Below are positions 1 to 6,650 of a DNA stretch of 17,308 nucleotides, in pieces. Numbering within the stretch: position 1 is the first letter of the stretch; the number at the start of each line of letters is the position of its first letter. Source of the DNA: Treponema sp. (GTDB taxonomy: Bacteria > Spirochaetota > Spirochaetia > Treponematales > Treponemataceae); assembly GCA_017614655.1 (NCBI GenBank), contig JAGABO010000144.1, forward strand, positions 1 through 17,308, in the 5' to 3' direction. The notes under the pieces were generated by a model that saw nothing but the letters and a program-made list of their open reading frames with translations, made no database searches and was not told where the DNA came from. A program made the position numbers and the translations under genes.

Positions 1-1094
1 TCCAGCAGACGGACTTTTATCCATTCACTGTTTACGCCGTCTATTGTCTGTTTTACGCCGCTGTTTTCAAGAATTCTAAAGCCTGTCCTTACCGGATATG
101 TACCCAGACTTTCTGTGTCTGTGCCGGGACCTTTTCGGAGGCGGATATGGTCATCGTTTAAAATGCCGAAATATTTTAAGTAATTTCGCACGGCTACAAG
201 TTCTGCTTCTTTTCCGTCTGCGGCAAAGTAATCTGACTTTCGATCCCATTCAGGAGCTATAAAGGCATAGAGCTCGCCGTAATTTCCAAAACACCAGCGG
301 TACGGGTAACAGCCAGCTTCTGTATGCGACCATGGTACTTCCACTGTCATTTCTTCGGTTCCATCCGGTCTATATATTTTAAAATATCCGGTTGATTCTC
401 CTCCACCATATTCATAATCTACAGTGTGACCGCTTCTTAACCGGGCACACATATTCATTTCTGAAGACCATCTTATTCCGTTTCTGTAAAGAAGGTTATT
501 TCTTATTTCATAATTTCCTTTCTGCCCTTTAAGCCACTTATTCAGTTTTTCGGCAGGAATCGTCCTTTTGTATTTATTATTCTCAATTTCAAATCCTAAG
601 AAAATTGACTCCTTTTTATATCTTTGTTCTTCAAATACTACACCCTTTTCTACAGGATAATACCTATGCGAATACTCACCTTCAAAACCAACATGGGGAT
701 TATCTGTTTTATATTCTGATATATATACTAAAGCATAATCTTTTATACAACGAACAAAACCGTTTGCAGTTGAAACATACAGTCCATATAGACACTGACC
801 ACATGCATTATGGTCAAAGCCCTTTACATAATCCTTAAAAGAGTATCCTTTTTTATCAAAAACTATATTATAAATTTCATGTCTCTGATAATTAAAACAA
901 AAAACCTCTCCCTGCTGATTAACTATAGGCCCTCCCACAATCTTTGCCATTTCTTCATCGATAGTAAAAAATACATTTCCTTCTGACAAAGGAAGTTTAC
1001 ACAAAATTTCCTTTCCCATTATAACTTTGTCTTCTGAATATGAAAACAGTAGATTAAAAATATAAAATATAAATAAAAAGATTTTTCTTTTCAT
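1..1094 (-). CDS. Exported protein with C-terminal SH3-like domain (partial, runs off window)
   Basis: Reading the minus strand from an ATG at 1094 gives 364 codons with no stop down to the window edge, so the 3' end is missing. Residues 1-20 are a signal peptide: basic MKRK, then an Ile/Phe/Leu-rich core ending near FSYS, which points to export across the inner membrane. Residues 40-125 contain short Gly/aromatic beta-type motifs that might be part of a propeller; that is a guess. Residues 315-362 look like a bacterial SH3 domain (SH3_3 type): DDHIRLRKGPGTDTE, then a loop and a closing SEWIKVRL. Such domains often bind cell-wall peptides or other proteins. A weak AAGGA lies about 11 bases before the ATG. 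The first half of the coding sequence is visibly more AT-rich than the part encoding the SH3 domain. The exact role is unknown. Confidence 0.82.
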   Translation of the reverse strand, partial: MKRKIFLFIFYIFNLLFSYSEDKVIMGKEILCKLPLSEGNVFFTIDEEMAKIVGGPIVNQQGEVFCFNYQRHEIYNIVFDKKGYSFKDYVKGFDHNACGQCLYGLYVSTANGFVRCIKDYALVYISEYKTDNPHVGFEGEYSHRYYPVEKGVVFEEQRYKKESIFLGFEIENNKYKRTIPAEKLNKWLKGQKGNYEIRNNLLYRNGIRWSSEMNMCARLRSGHTVDYEYGGGESTGYFKIYRPDGTEEMTVEVPWSHTEAGCYPYRWCFGNYGELYAFIAPEWDRKSDYFAADGKEAELVAVRNYLKYFGILNDDHIRLRKGPGTDTESLGTYPVRTGFRILENSGVKQTIDGVNSEWIKVRLL

Positions 1095-1128
1095 ATCTGC
1101 TAATATCCTTTAAAGAAGAAATCGGGAC

Positions 1129-1134
1129 GTTATA
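1129..1134 (-). promoter_or_regulatory. Possible -10 element for the SH3-domain gene
   Basis: The minus strand reads TATAAC about 35 bases upstream of the ATG at 1094. No convincing -35 hexamer is visible at 16-18 bases further upstream, so read-through from the purN operon is an equally good explanation for expression of this gene. Confidence 0.25.
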
Positions 1135-1156
1135 CAGTAAAAATCAGCACAGCATA

Positions 1157-1187
1157 AGCAGACCTTCTACAATAGCTTTATGTTCTT
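1157..1187 (-). pseudogene. Second, partial copy of the purN 3' end
   Basis: On the minus strand this stretch encodes EHKAIVEGLL and then continues MLC and a stop, a near copy of the purN C-terminus at 1236-1266. The two copies match at 28 of 31 bases. All three differences are transitions at third codon positions (CAC/CAT, AAG/AAA, GGC/GGT), so the encoded peptide is unchanged. There is no start codon or remaining gene in front of it, so it is a leftover tail. The pattern suggests it came from a purN gene that had been evolving under protein-level constraint, not from a copy that decayed in place. Confidence 0.75.
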
Positions 1188-1189
1188 TT

Positions 1190-1208
1190 AGTTTCGCGCT
1201 GCGAAACT
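1190..1208. repeat. Short perfect hairpin between the two purN tails
   Basis: GTTTCGC at 1191-1197 pairs with GCGAAAC at 1201-1207 around a 3-base loop, with one further A-T pair outside. No T-tract follows on either strand, so it does not look like a classical intrinsic terminator. Confidence 0.6.
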
Positions 1209-1210
1209 TA

Positions 1211-1237
1211 CTAAAATCATGCTTCGCATAATTTTAG
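1211..1237. repeat. Long hairpin spanning the purN stop codon
   Basis: Positions 1211-1217 (CTAAAAT) pair with 1231-1237 (ATTTTAG). After one mismatch (1218/1230), 1219-1222 pair with 1226-1229 around a TTC loop. That is 11 base pairs in a 27-base palindrome. It contains the last codons of purN (coding KLCEA) and its TGA. In RNA it could protect the 3' end or attenuate transcription, but there is no U-run directly after it. Confidence 0.65.
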
Positions 1238-1843
1238 CAGGCCTTCTACAATAGCCTTGTGTTCTTCAGGTGCTATGCGGGCATAAAGTGAGTCTACTGT
1301 ATCGCCGGGGAGAACGGGGACTTTTTTCTGAACCAGAATCTTTCCCGTGTCACAGCCGGAATCAACTAAGTGAACCGTACAGCCGCTTTCTTTTTCTTTG
1401 GCTGCAAGCACTGCTTCGTGAACATTGTGGCCCCACATACCTACACCGCCGAACTTTGGAAGAAGTGCCGGATGAAGGTTTATGATGCGGCCTGAATATT
1501 CAGTTATGATTTTTCCTGTAAGAACGCTAAGATAGCCTGCAAGAACAATTACGTCAATTTTACGCGCCTTACAGGAATCAAGAATTGCATTGCTCACTGC
1601 AACATTTTTTTCTTCGCGCAAAGCACTCTGTGCCTTTTCTTTTCCCATTACCGAGAAAGGACTTTTTATTTCCGAAGCAATACCGGCTGCAGCTGCACGT
1701 TCGAGCGCATAGGCATTTTTTGTACTGCTTATAACAACTTCTATTGAATAAGGACAGTCTGCGTTCTCCTTCATGTAATCAATCAACGCCTGAAGGTTTG
1801 TACCGCCTCCGGAAACAAGAACTGCAACCCTCGTTTTATTCAT
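1217..1843 (-). CDS. purN: Phosphoribosylglycinamide formyltransferase (GAR transformylase)
   Basis: This 208-residue protein transfers a formyl group from 10-formyltetrahydrofolate to GAR, the third step of cytoplasmic purine synthesis. The N-terminus MNKTRVAVLVSGGGTNLQAL matches the family's phosphate-binding start. Residues 122-125 are NLHP, holding the catalytic Asn122 and His124, followed by ALLPKFGG and a MWGHNVHEAV segment. DSGCDTGKI supplies the catalytic Asp165, equivalent to E. coli Asp144. The start at 1843 is preferred because CGGAG lies 6 bases upstream. A longer in-frame reading to 1933 would overlap the previous gene and adds no family sequence. purN is last in the purM-argC-exported protein-purN operon, 14 bases after the preceding stop. 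Its final residues KLCEA lie inside a hairpin and differ from the duplicated tail just downstream. Confidence 0.95.
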   Translation of the reverse strand: MNKTRVAVLVSGGGTNLQALIDYMKENADCPYSIEVVISSTKNAYALERAAAAGIASEIKSPFSVMGKEKAQSALREEKNVAVSNAILDSCKARKIDVIVLAGYLSVLTGKIITEYSGRIINLHPALLPKFGGVGMWGHNVHEAVLAAKEKESGCTVHLVDSGCDTGKILVQKKVPVLPGDTVDSLYARIAPEEHKAIVEGLLKLCEA

Positions 1844-1857
1844 AAAAAACTCCGTAA

Positions 1858-2673
1858 TTAAAAGTGGCACTTCATGCCGACGCAGACTCCGTTTTCTGCA
1901 GTCTGGGTAAAACCGTTCTGCACCCATTTCCATGCAGCATAAAGTTCATAGGGCCCGGAAAGCATTAAACCTGCCTCTAAATGAGTTTCGACAATGCTGT
2001 CGGGATCATAGCCGTCATAATCTTCATATTCATGATCAAAATCATAATCAGAAAAAGCGATGCGATATTCAAGAAGAAGTTTCCGTGCAATGTAGGATTT
2101 TAAAATAAAGCCCCATCTTATGCCGTTATTCTTCCAGCCGCCGTAAAGATGTGACCACTGCATGAAGAAAGAACACGAGAGCGGATTTGTCTGGAAAATA
2201 TTGTAAATGCCGCCTAACTTAAGGTTTGAATAAAGGGAATCGCTGTCAGGTGTTTTAGTAATTGTATGTTCAATAAGAGGACCTATGATGTGGAAAATCG
2301 TTCCTTCAAAGCGGAGGTCATTTTCAAAAACCCTGGTGCGCGGAAAATAGCAGGCATTTGCATCTGCTGCAAAACGGCAGCTTCTTCTTATGTAATCATC
2401 TGTATCGACAGCATAAGAAATGTAGTCTCCGTTTTTAAATGGATAATCATCATAAAAAACAACCATGTTTTCTAAGAAAAGAACATAGAAAACAATCTTG
2501 CACAAAACCCATGCAATCGGTTCATCATCAGAAGAACTGCTTTCATAACTGAGCTTTTCAAACTGAACGGGAGTGGCTGTCTCGAATGCACTTTCCGAAA
2601 AAGCAAGATTTGTCTTAGCAAAAAGAGACGAAGACAATACGCACATGATTACTGCAAGAAAAAACTTTTTCAT
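1858..2673 (-). CDS. Exported, probable outer-membrane beta-barrel-like protein, unknown function
   Basis: I do not recognise the family of this 271-residue protein. It begins with a clear signal peptide (MKKFFLAVIMCVLSSSLFA, likely cut after FA). The mature part has alternating hydrophobic/polar strands separated by acidic loops, for example the Asp/Tyr-rich HEYEDYDGYDPDS near residue 215. It ends MKCHF, and a C-terminal phenylalanine is typical of outer-membrane barrels recognised by the BAM machinery. An outer-membrane location is therefore likely but inferred. A hydrophobic stretch at about residues 54-72 (WVLCKIVFYVLFLENMVVF) is unusual for a simple barrel. An AGGAG site starts within the argC stop codon, 9 bases before the ATG, so translation is probably coupled to argC. 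Its position between argC and purN gives no clear functional hint. Confidence 0.75.
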   Translation of the reverse strand: MKKFFLAVIMCVLSSSLFAKTNLAFSESAFETATPVQFEKLSYESSSSDDEPIAWVLCKIVFYVLFLENMVVFYDDYPFKNGDYISYAVDTDDYIRRSCRFAADANACYFPRTRVFENDLRFEGTIFHIIGPLIEHTITKTPDSDSLYSNLKLGGIYNIFQTNPLSCSFFMQWSHLYGGWKNNGIRWGFILKSYIARKLLLEYRIAFSDYDFDHEYEDYDGYDPDSIVETHLEAGLMLSGPYELYAAWKWVQNGFTQTAENGVCVGMKCHF

Positions 2674-2682
2674 GAAAAAAGA

Positions 2683-2688
2683 CTCCTA
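2683..2688 (-). promoter_or_regulatory. Ribosome binding site fused to the argC stop codon
   Basis: The minus strand reads TAGGAG: the argC stop TAG overlaps the AGGAG Shine-Dalgarno of the next gene. This arrangement fits translational coupling and fixes the downstream start at 2673. Confidence 0.7.
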
Positions 2689-3633
2689 AACAAGAGAGAC
2701 TGTCTCATCAAGTCCCATACTGATATTTAAACACTGAACCGCAGCGCCGCTTGCACCTTTTCCAAGATTGTCAAACCTTGAAGTAAGCACAATGCGATCA
2801 TCATTTCCGTAAACAAAAATCTGCATGTCATTTGTTCCGGCCAGCGTATTTGCAGGAATAAACGGCTCTTCAAGAACACCTTCTCCCATAAAAGGCATAA
2901 CCTTAACAAAACGCTGTCCGCTGTAATGTTCAGAAAGCGCATTGCATACATCAGCGGCAGTAACCTTCTTTGCAAGAAGCCGCGCATGAAGTCCTACGCT
3001 TACCGTCATGCCCGCAAAGTAATCGCATACATACGGATTAAAAACCGGTTCATAAGAAAGCCCCGGAATAAGCTTCATCTCGGGAAGATGCTTGTGTGCC
3101 TGGGTAAGCGCATAAAGACGCGGTGAATCAAGAGAAGACGGACGGTTTTCGTCTTCGTACAGGGCTATTGCTTTTTTGCCCGCACCTGAATAACCGCTCA
3201 CTGCATGAATTACAACAGGATAGTCCGGCGGAAGAATGCCGCACTTTACAAGAGGATAAGCAAGCGCAATAAAACCGGAAGCGTAACAGCCCGGAACTGC
3301 AATTCTTTTTGAAGTTTCGATTTTTTTTCTGAAGTCCGGTGAAAGTTCCGGGAAACCGTAAGCCCAGTCAGGATTTGTTCTGTGGGCAGTAGAAGCATCT
3401 ATTATTACGGTATTCGGATTTGAACACAGGGCTGCACTTTCTTTAGCCGCTGCATCAGGAAGACACAGGAAAGTGTAATCTGATGAATCAATCAGGCGCT
3501 TTCTTTCTGCGCTGTCCTTGCGCTTTTCTTCGTCTATCGTAAGAATCTCGAGGTCGGTGCGGTTCTTAAAACGCTCGAATATCTTGAGTCCTGTAGTTCC
3601 TTCTTTTCCGTCAATAAAAACTTTTACTGCCAT
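2686..3633 (-). CDS. argC: N-acetyl-gamma-glutamyl-phosphate reductase, type 2
   Basis: This 315-residue enzyme reduces N-acetylglutamyl-5-phosphate to the semialdehyde with NADPH, the third step of arginine synthesis. The N-terminal GKEGTTGLKIFERF (residues 9-22) is the nucleotide-binding loop in the form found in the shorter type 2 ArgC family. Residues 112-120 (AVPGCYASG) carry the catalytic Cys116. HAVSGYSGAGKKA (143-155) and QAHKHLPEM (178-186) supply further conserved substrate residues, including a probable catalytic His. Length fits type 2, which is shorter than type 1. GGGAAG lies 5 bases before the ATG. It follows purM by 27 bases. No other arg gene is present in the window, so its place in a purine operon is unusual. 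Confidence 0.94.
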   Translation of the reverse strand: MAVKVFIDGKEGTTGLKIFERFKNRTDLEILTIDEEKRKDSAERKRLIDSSDYTFLCLPDAAAKESAALCSNPNTVIIDASTAHRTNPDWAYGFPELSPDFRKKIETSKRIAVPGCYASGFIALAYPLVKCGILPPDYPVVIHAVSGYSGAGKKAIALYEDENRPSSLDSPRLYALTQAHKHLPEMKLIPGLSYEPVFNPYVCDYFAGMTVSVGLHARLLAKKVTAADVCNALSEHYSGQRFVKVMPFMGEGVLEEPFIPANTLAGTNDMQIFVYGNDDRIVLTSRFDNLGKGASGAAVQCLNISMGLDETVSLV

Positions 3634-3660
3634 TTTGCTTCCCGTTAAATTTTACCAGCC

Positions 3661-4767
3661 TTAAATGAACTTTGTCATTTCTTTGCTGCCCTTAAAGTCT
3701 CCCTTGATTGCTTTATCTGTGTGTCCGACATATCCGATTTCGTAAGCCTTCATGTCGGGCACGTTCCTGATCTTGTATTTCTTTGCAATTGAATTGAATG
3801 TCTTGAGGATTGCAGGTGCATCTTTCTTGCTTACTGCAAGCACAAAGCCGATTCCCATATTGAAGGTGCTGAATACGTTTTTCTCGTCTGCACCGCGCTT
3901 AATGAGTTCATCAAAAATTGCAGGAACTTCCCAGCTTCCCTTCTTGATTACGGAACAGAGCTGCTTCTTTCCTTCCGGTGCATGAACGTACATGCGCGGA
4001 ACATTTTCATAGAAGCCGCCGCCTGTAACGTGAACCATTCCGTGAACACTGCCCGGGAACTTCTTAAGGACTTCCATAACCGGCTTTACGTAAATGCGTG
4101 TCGGTGTAAGAAGTGCATCTCCGATCTTCTGCTTCTTTCCGTTAAGAGTTACGATTTCGTTAAAATTCTTAACGAGCTTTCTTATAAGTGAATATCCGTT
4201 TGAGTGAGGTCCCGTTGAAGAAAGACCGATAAGAACATCACCTTCCTTAATTTTCTTTCCGTCGATGATGTCAGACTTTTCTACGACACCAACTCCAAAA
4301 CCTGCAAGGTCGTATTTTCCGTCATCATAAAAATCAGGCATTTCGGCAGTCTCACCGCCAAGAAGTGCACAGCCTGCCTGAATACATCCGTCGGTTACGC
4401 CCTTAACGAGTTCACCTGCAACATTCGAGTCAAGCTTTCCGCATGCAATGTAGTCAAGGAAGAAAGAAGTCTTTACTCCTGAACAGAGGATGTCGTTTAC
4501 GCTCATGGCAACACAGTCGATTCCAACAGTGTCATATTTTTTCATCTTGAAGGCAATATCAAGCTTTGTTCCAACGCCGTCCGTTCCGCTTACCATAACC
4601 GGATTCTTCATTCCCTTAGGAACAGCGAACATTCCGTTAAATGCTCCGAGTCCGGTAAGCTGTCCCGGAATACGGGCACGTTCACTCTGCTTCTTGTACT
4701 TGTCAACGGCCTTGTAGCCTTCGTTAACATCAACACCTGCTTTCTTGTAATCGATTTTCTGAGCCAT
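3661..4767 (-). CDS. purM: Phosphoribosylformylglycinamidine cyclo-ligase (AIR synthetase)
   Basis: This 368-residue protein closes the imidazole ring: it converts FGAM and ATP to AIR, the fifth step of purine synthesis, in the cytoplasm as a homodimer. Family motifs are intact and in order: SGTDGVGTKLDIA (60-72), DCVAMSVNDILCSG (84-97), GGETAEMPDFY (137-147), DLAGFGVGVVEK (153-164), and LSSTGPHSNGYSLIRK for nucleotide binding. The length is slightly above the usual 345 or so residues, with a Lys-rich C-terminal extension ending SKEMTKFI. AAGGCGG lies 6 bases before the ATG, and a strong promoter sits 45-73 bases upstream. It is the first gene of the purM-argC-exported protein-purN operon. 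Confidence 0.96.
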   Translation of the reverse strand: MAQKIDYKKAGVDVNEGYKAVDKYKKQSERARIPGQLTGLGAFNGMFAVPKGMKNPVMVSGTDGVGTKLDIAFKMKKYDTVGIDCVAMSVNDILCSGVKTSFFLDYIACGKLDSNVAGELVKGVTDGCIQAGCALLGGETAEMPDFYDDGKYDLAGFGVGVVEKSDIIDGKKIKEGDVLIGLSSTGPHSNGYSLIRKLVKNFNEIVTLNGKKQKIGDALLTPTRIYVKPVMEVLKKFPGSVHGMVHVTGGGFYENVPRMYVHAPEGKKQLCSVIKKGSWEVPAIFDELIKRGADEKNVFSTFNMGIGFVLAVSKKDAPAILKTFNSIAKKYKIRNVPDMKAYEIGYVGHTDKAIKGDFKGSKEMTKFI

Positions 4768-4811
4768 AGTTTTCCGCCTTTTAAATTCTATGCTTTATGA
4801 GTATTACACAA

Positions 4812-4840
4812 AGTATATAGAAAAAAAAGTTCTCTTGCAA
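4812..4840 (-). promoter_or_regulatory. Sigma70-type promoter of the purM operon
   Basis: On the minus strand a -35 TTGCAA (4835-4840) and a -10 TATACT (4812-4817) are separated by exactly 17 bases that include a T-run. Transcription would start near 4805, giving a leader of about 38 bases before purM with no room for a purine riboswitch. Confidence 0.7.
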
Positions 4841-4873
4841 TTATTGAATAACAACAACATTTCGGGCAGGAGG

Positions 4874-5326
4874 TTACAGCGGAAGCCGTGCTTGATAAAC
4901 AGAAAGCTGTTTTTCGATTTCTTCTTTTGAATGAAGACTTCCTCTGTTAATACCCGGACATTTTTTTCCTTCGCAGTTCCAGTTTTCTTCGGAAGAAAGA
5001 ATCTTTGTCCAGAAGGGATAGGAACTGCATTGTGCCGGACGTGCGTCGTAACAGGAACAGCCGCCCTTTCCTCCGCACAAATCTTTACTCCAGAAAATAC
5101 AGTCTCCGTTAGAAAGTGTCTTTAACACAAGAAATTTTTTTCCGCTGTCGTCTGTTAAAGTCCGGCAGTAAACTTTCTTAAACTGTTCCGGTGTTAGTTC
5201 TTCACGACGGGAAAGCCGTTCCAAATCTTCCGCAGAAAGAAGCACTACCCCGCCTTCAAACCTGCAGCAGTAAGAACAGCCGTTACATTCAAACCGTAAA
5301 CCATCATCGTAAAATTTATCGTTCAT
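4874..5326 (-). CDS. YkgJ-family cysteine-cluster protein
   Basis: This small protein (150 residues from the preferred start) belongs to the YkgJ/UPF0153 family, thought to bind zinc or an iron-sulfur centre through a CxxCxxCC motif. Here that motif is CNGCSYCC close to the N-terminus. Further cysteines follow in GDCIFW, GGCSCYDARPAQCSSYPFW and NCEGKKCPG, the usual family order; the DARPAQCSSYPF block is diagnostic. The biochemical role of the family is not settled. Two ATGs, at 5332 and 5326, are possible. I prefer 5326 because AGAG (5333-5336) then has a 6-base spacing, whereas it abuts the first ATG with no spacing. The gene is upstream of purM on the same strand, but a separate promoter lies between them. 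A TATAAT sits just upstream of this gene. Confidence 0.88.
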   Translation of the reverse strand: MNDKFYDDGLRFECNGCSYCCRFEGGVVLLSAEDLERLSRREELTPEQFKKVYCRTLTDDSGKKFLVLKTLSNGDCIFWSKDLCGGKGGCSCYDARPAQCSSYPFWTKILSSEENWNCEGKKCPGINRGSLHSKEEIEKQLSVYQARLPL

Positions 5327-5352
5327 AAGCATCTCTGTTATAATTCAGACTC

Positions 5353-5358
5353 ATTATA
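5353..5358 (-). promoter_or_regulatory. Probable -10 element of the YkgJ-family gene
   Basis: A consensus TATAAT on the minus strand lies about 21-27 bases before the two candidate ATGs. The -35 position falls in an A/T homopolymer (5371-5382), so the promoter would depend mainly on its -10. Confidence 0.45.
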
Positions 5359-5508
5359 ATACTGCGGCACTTGAAAAAAAAACAAGTATATGTTACGGTT
5401 TTTCTAATCAAGACTTTACGTTTGCGATGAATGGCATTTTCCACATCACCAAGTAATCTACTTTTTAATCCCGTTTATTTTTATTTTTCTCATTAACAGG
5501 AGTTCTCT

Positions 5509-6576
5509 ATGAACAAGTATGTAAAACGTTATTTTATTGATGCTCTCGGTGGAATGGCACAGGGACTTTTTGCTTCCCTTCTTATCGGTACAATTGTAAA
5601 AACACTGGGACAGCAGCTGCTTCGTCTTGGCGAAAATGCAGTCTTTAAGTTTTTAGTTGATGCAGGAAATTTTGCATCAGATGCTCATGTCGTAGGTGCT
5701 GCAATGGCAGTCGGAATTGGCTTTGCAATGGGAGTTCCGGCCCTTGTTCTTTTCTGTCTTGCAGCCGTAGGAAGCGCAGCAAATATCACTGGCGGAGCAG
5801 GAGGTCCTCTTGCTGTTTTAATCATCGCAATTATCGCAGCTGAACTTGGAAATCTCGTAAGCAAAAAAACACCGGTTGATATTATTGTCACTCCGCTTGT
5901 AACTATCTTAAGCGGTGCACTTCTTACTGTTCTTACTGCAAAATGGATCGGGCTTGCAGCTTCTTCTTTAGGAAACCTTATCATGTGGGCAACTGAACTT
6001 CATCCTTTCTGGATGGGAATAATCGTTTCTGTCGTAATCGGAATTGCCCTTACTCTTCCTATCTCTTCAGCCGCAATATGCATTGCACTCGGACTTACCG
6101 GACTTGCCGGCGGAGCAGGAGTTGCAGGCTGCTGTGCCCAGATGGTCGGCTTTGCAGTTTTAAGCTTCCGCGAAAACCGCTGGGGAGGACTTCTTTCTCA
6201 GGGACTGGGAACTTCAATGTTACAGATGCCTAACATCGTAAAAAATCCGTTTGTATGGCTCCCTGCAATCATCACTTCTGCAATTACCGGACCGCTTGCA
6301 ACCTGTCTCTTTAAAATGGAGATGAACGGAGCTGCCGTATCTTCCGGAATGGGAACCTGCGGACTTGTAGGTCCTATCGGAGTTATAACAGGATGGCTTT
6401 CTCCAAGCGAAGCAGCTCTTGCACACGGAGCTTCTGCAATATCACCTTCTGTATTTGACTGGACAGGACTTATACTTATCTGCTTTATTCTTCCAGGTGT
6501 TTTATGCTGGCTGTTCGGAAAAATCTTCCGCCGAATCGGATGGATAAAAGAAGGCGATCTTACCCTTCCGGAATAA
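5509..6576 (+). CDS. PTS sugar transporter EIIC-like membrane protein (PfoR/PTS_EIIC_2 family)
   Basis: This 355-residue, very hydrophobic protein has about eight to ten membrane segments rich in Gly and Ala. It matches the PTS_EIIC_2 family, which includes the clostridial regulator PfoR. Recognisable blocks are KRYFIDALGGMAQGLFASLLIGTI at the N-terminus, VGAAMAVGIGFAMG, GGAGGPLAVLIIAIIAAELG, KTPVDIIVTP, LPISSAAICIALGLTGLAGGAG and MGTCGLVGPIG near the C-terminus. In a working phosphotransferase system EIIC moves the sugar while EIIA and EIIB pass on phosphate; neither is encoded nearby. The substrate is unknown and a sensory or regulatory role is possible. An excellent AGGAG lies 8 bases before the ATG. 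I see no convincing promoter in the 176-base divergent gap upstream. Confidence 0.88.
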   Translation: MNKYVKRYFIDALGGMAQGLFASLLIGTIVKTLGQQLLRLGENAVFKFLVDAGNFASDAHVVGAAMAVGIGFAMGVPALVLFCLAAVGSAANITGGAGGPLAVLIIAIIAAELGNLVSKKTPVDIIVTPLVTILSGALLTVLTAKWIGLAASSLGNLIMWATELHPFWMGIIVSVVIGIALTLPISSAAICIALGLTGLAGGAGVAGCCAQMVGFAVLSFRENRWGGLLSQGLGTSMLQMPNIVKNPFVWLPAIITSAITGPLATCLFKMEMNGAAVSSGMGTCGLVGPIGVITGWLSPSEAALAHGASAISPSVFDWTGLILICFILPGVLCWLFGKIFRRIGWIKEGDLTLPE

Positions 6577-6650
6577 AAAAATAGAAACAGTTTGCGCAGT
6601 CTGTGTATTATGCTATTGATTAAGACCCGCTTTTAATTTAAATTTTACAC

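Noticed and set aside
605..838. A small plus-strand open frame
   Set aside because: It is antisense to the well-supported SH3-domain gene and lacks a ribosome site.
1151..1268. A diversity-generating retroelement at the purN end (repeat pair with a hairpin after the gene)
   Set aside because: The repeat is only about 31 bases, the differences are not adenine-specific (two of three are C/T), and no reverse transcriptase gene is present.
1844..1933. A longer N-terminus for purN
   Set aside because: It would overlap the preceding gene by 76 bases, has no family similarity, and the ATG at 1843 has a good CGGAG site.
4768..4873. A purine riboswitch before purM
   Set aside because: The leader predicted from the promoter is only about 38 bases, too short for the aptamer, and no matching helices are visible.
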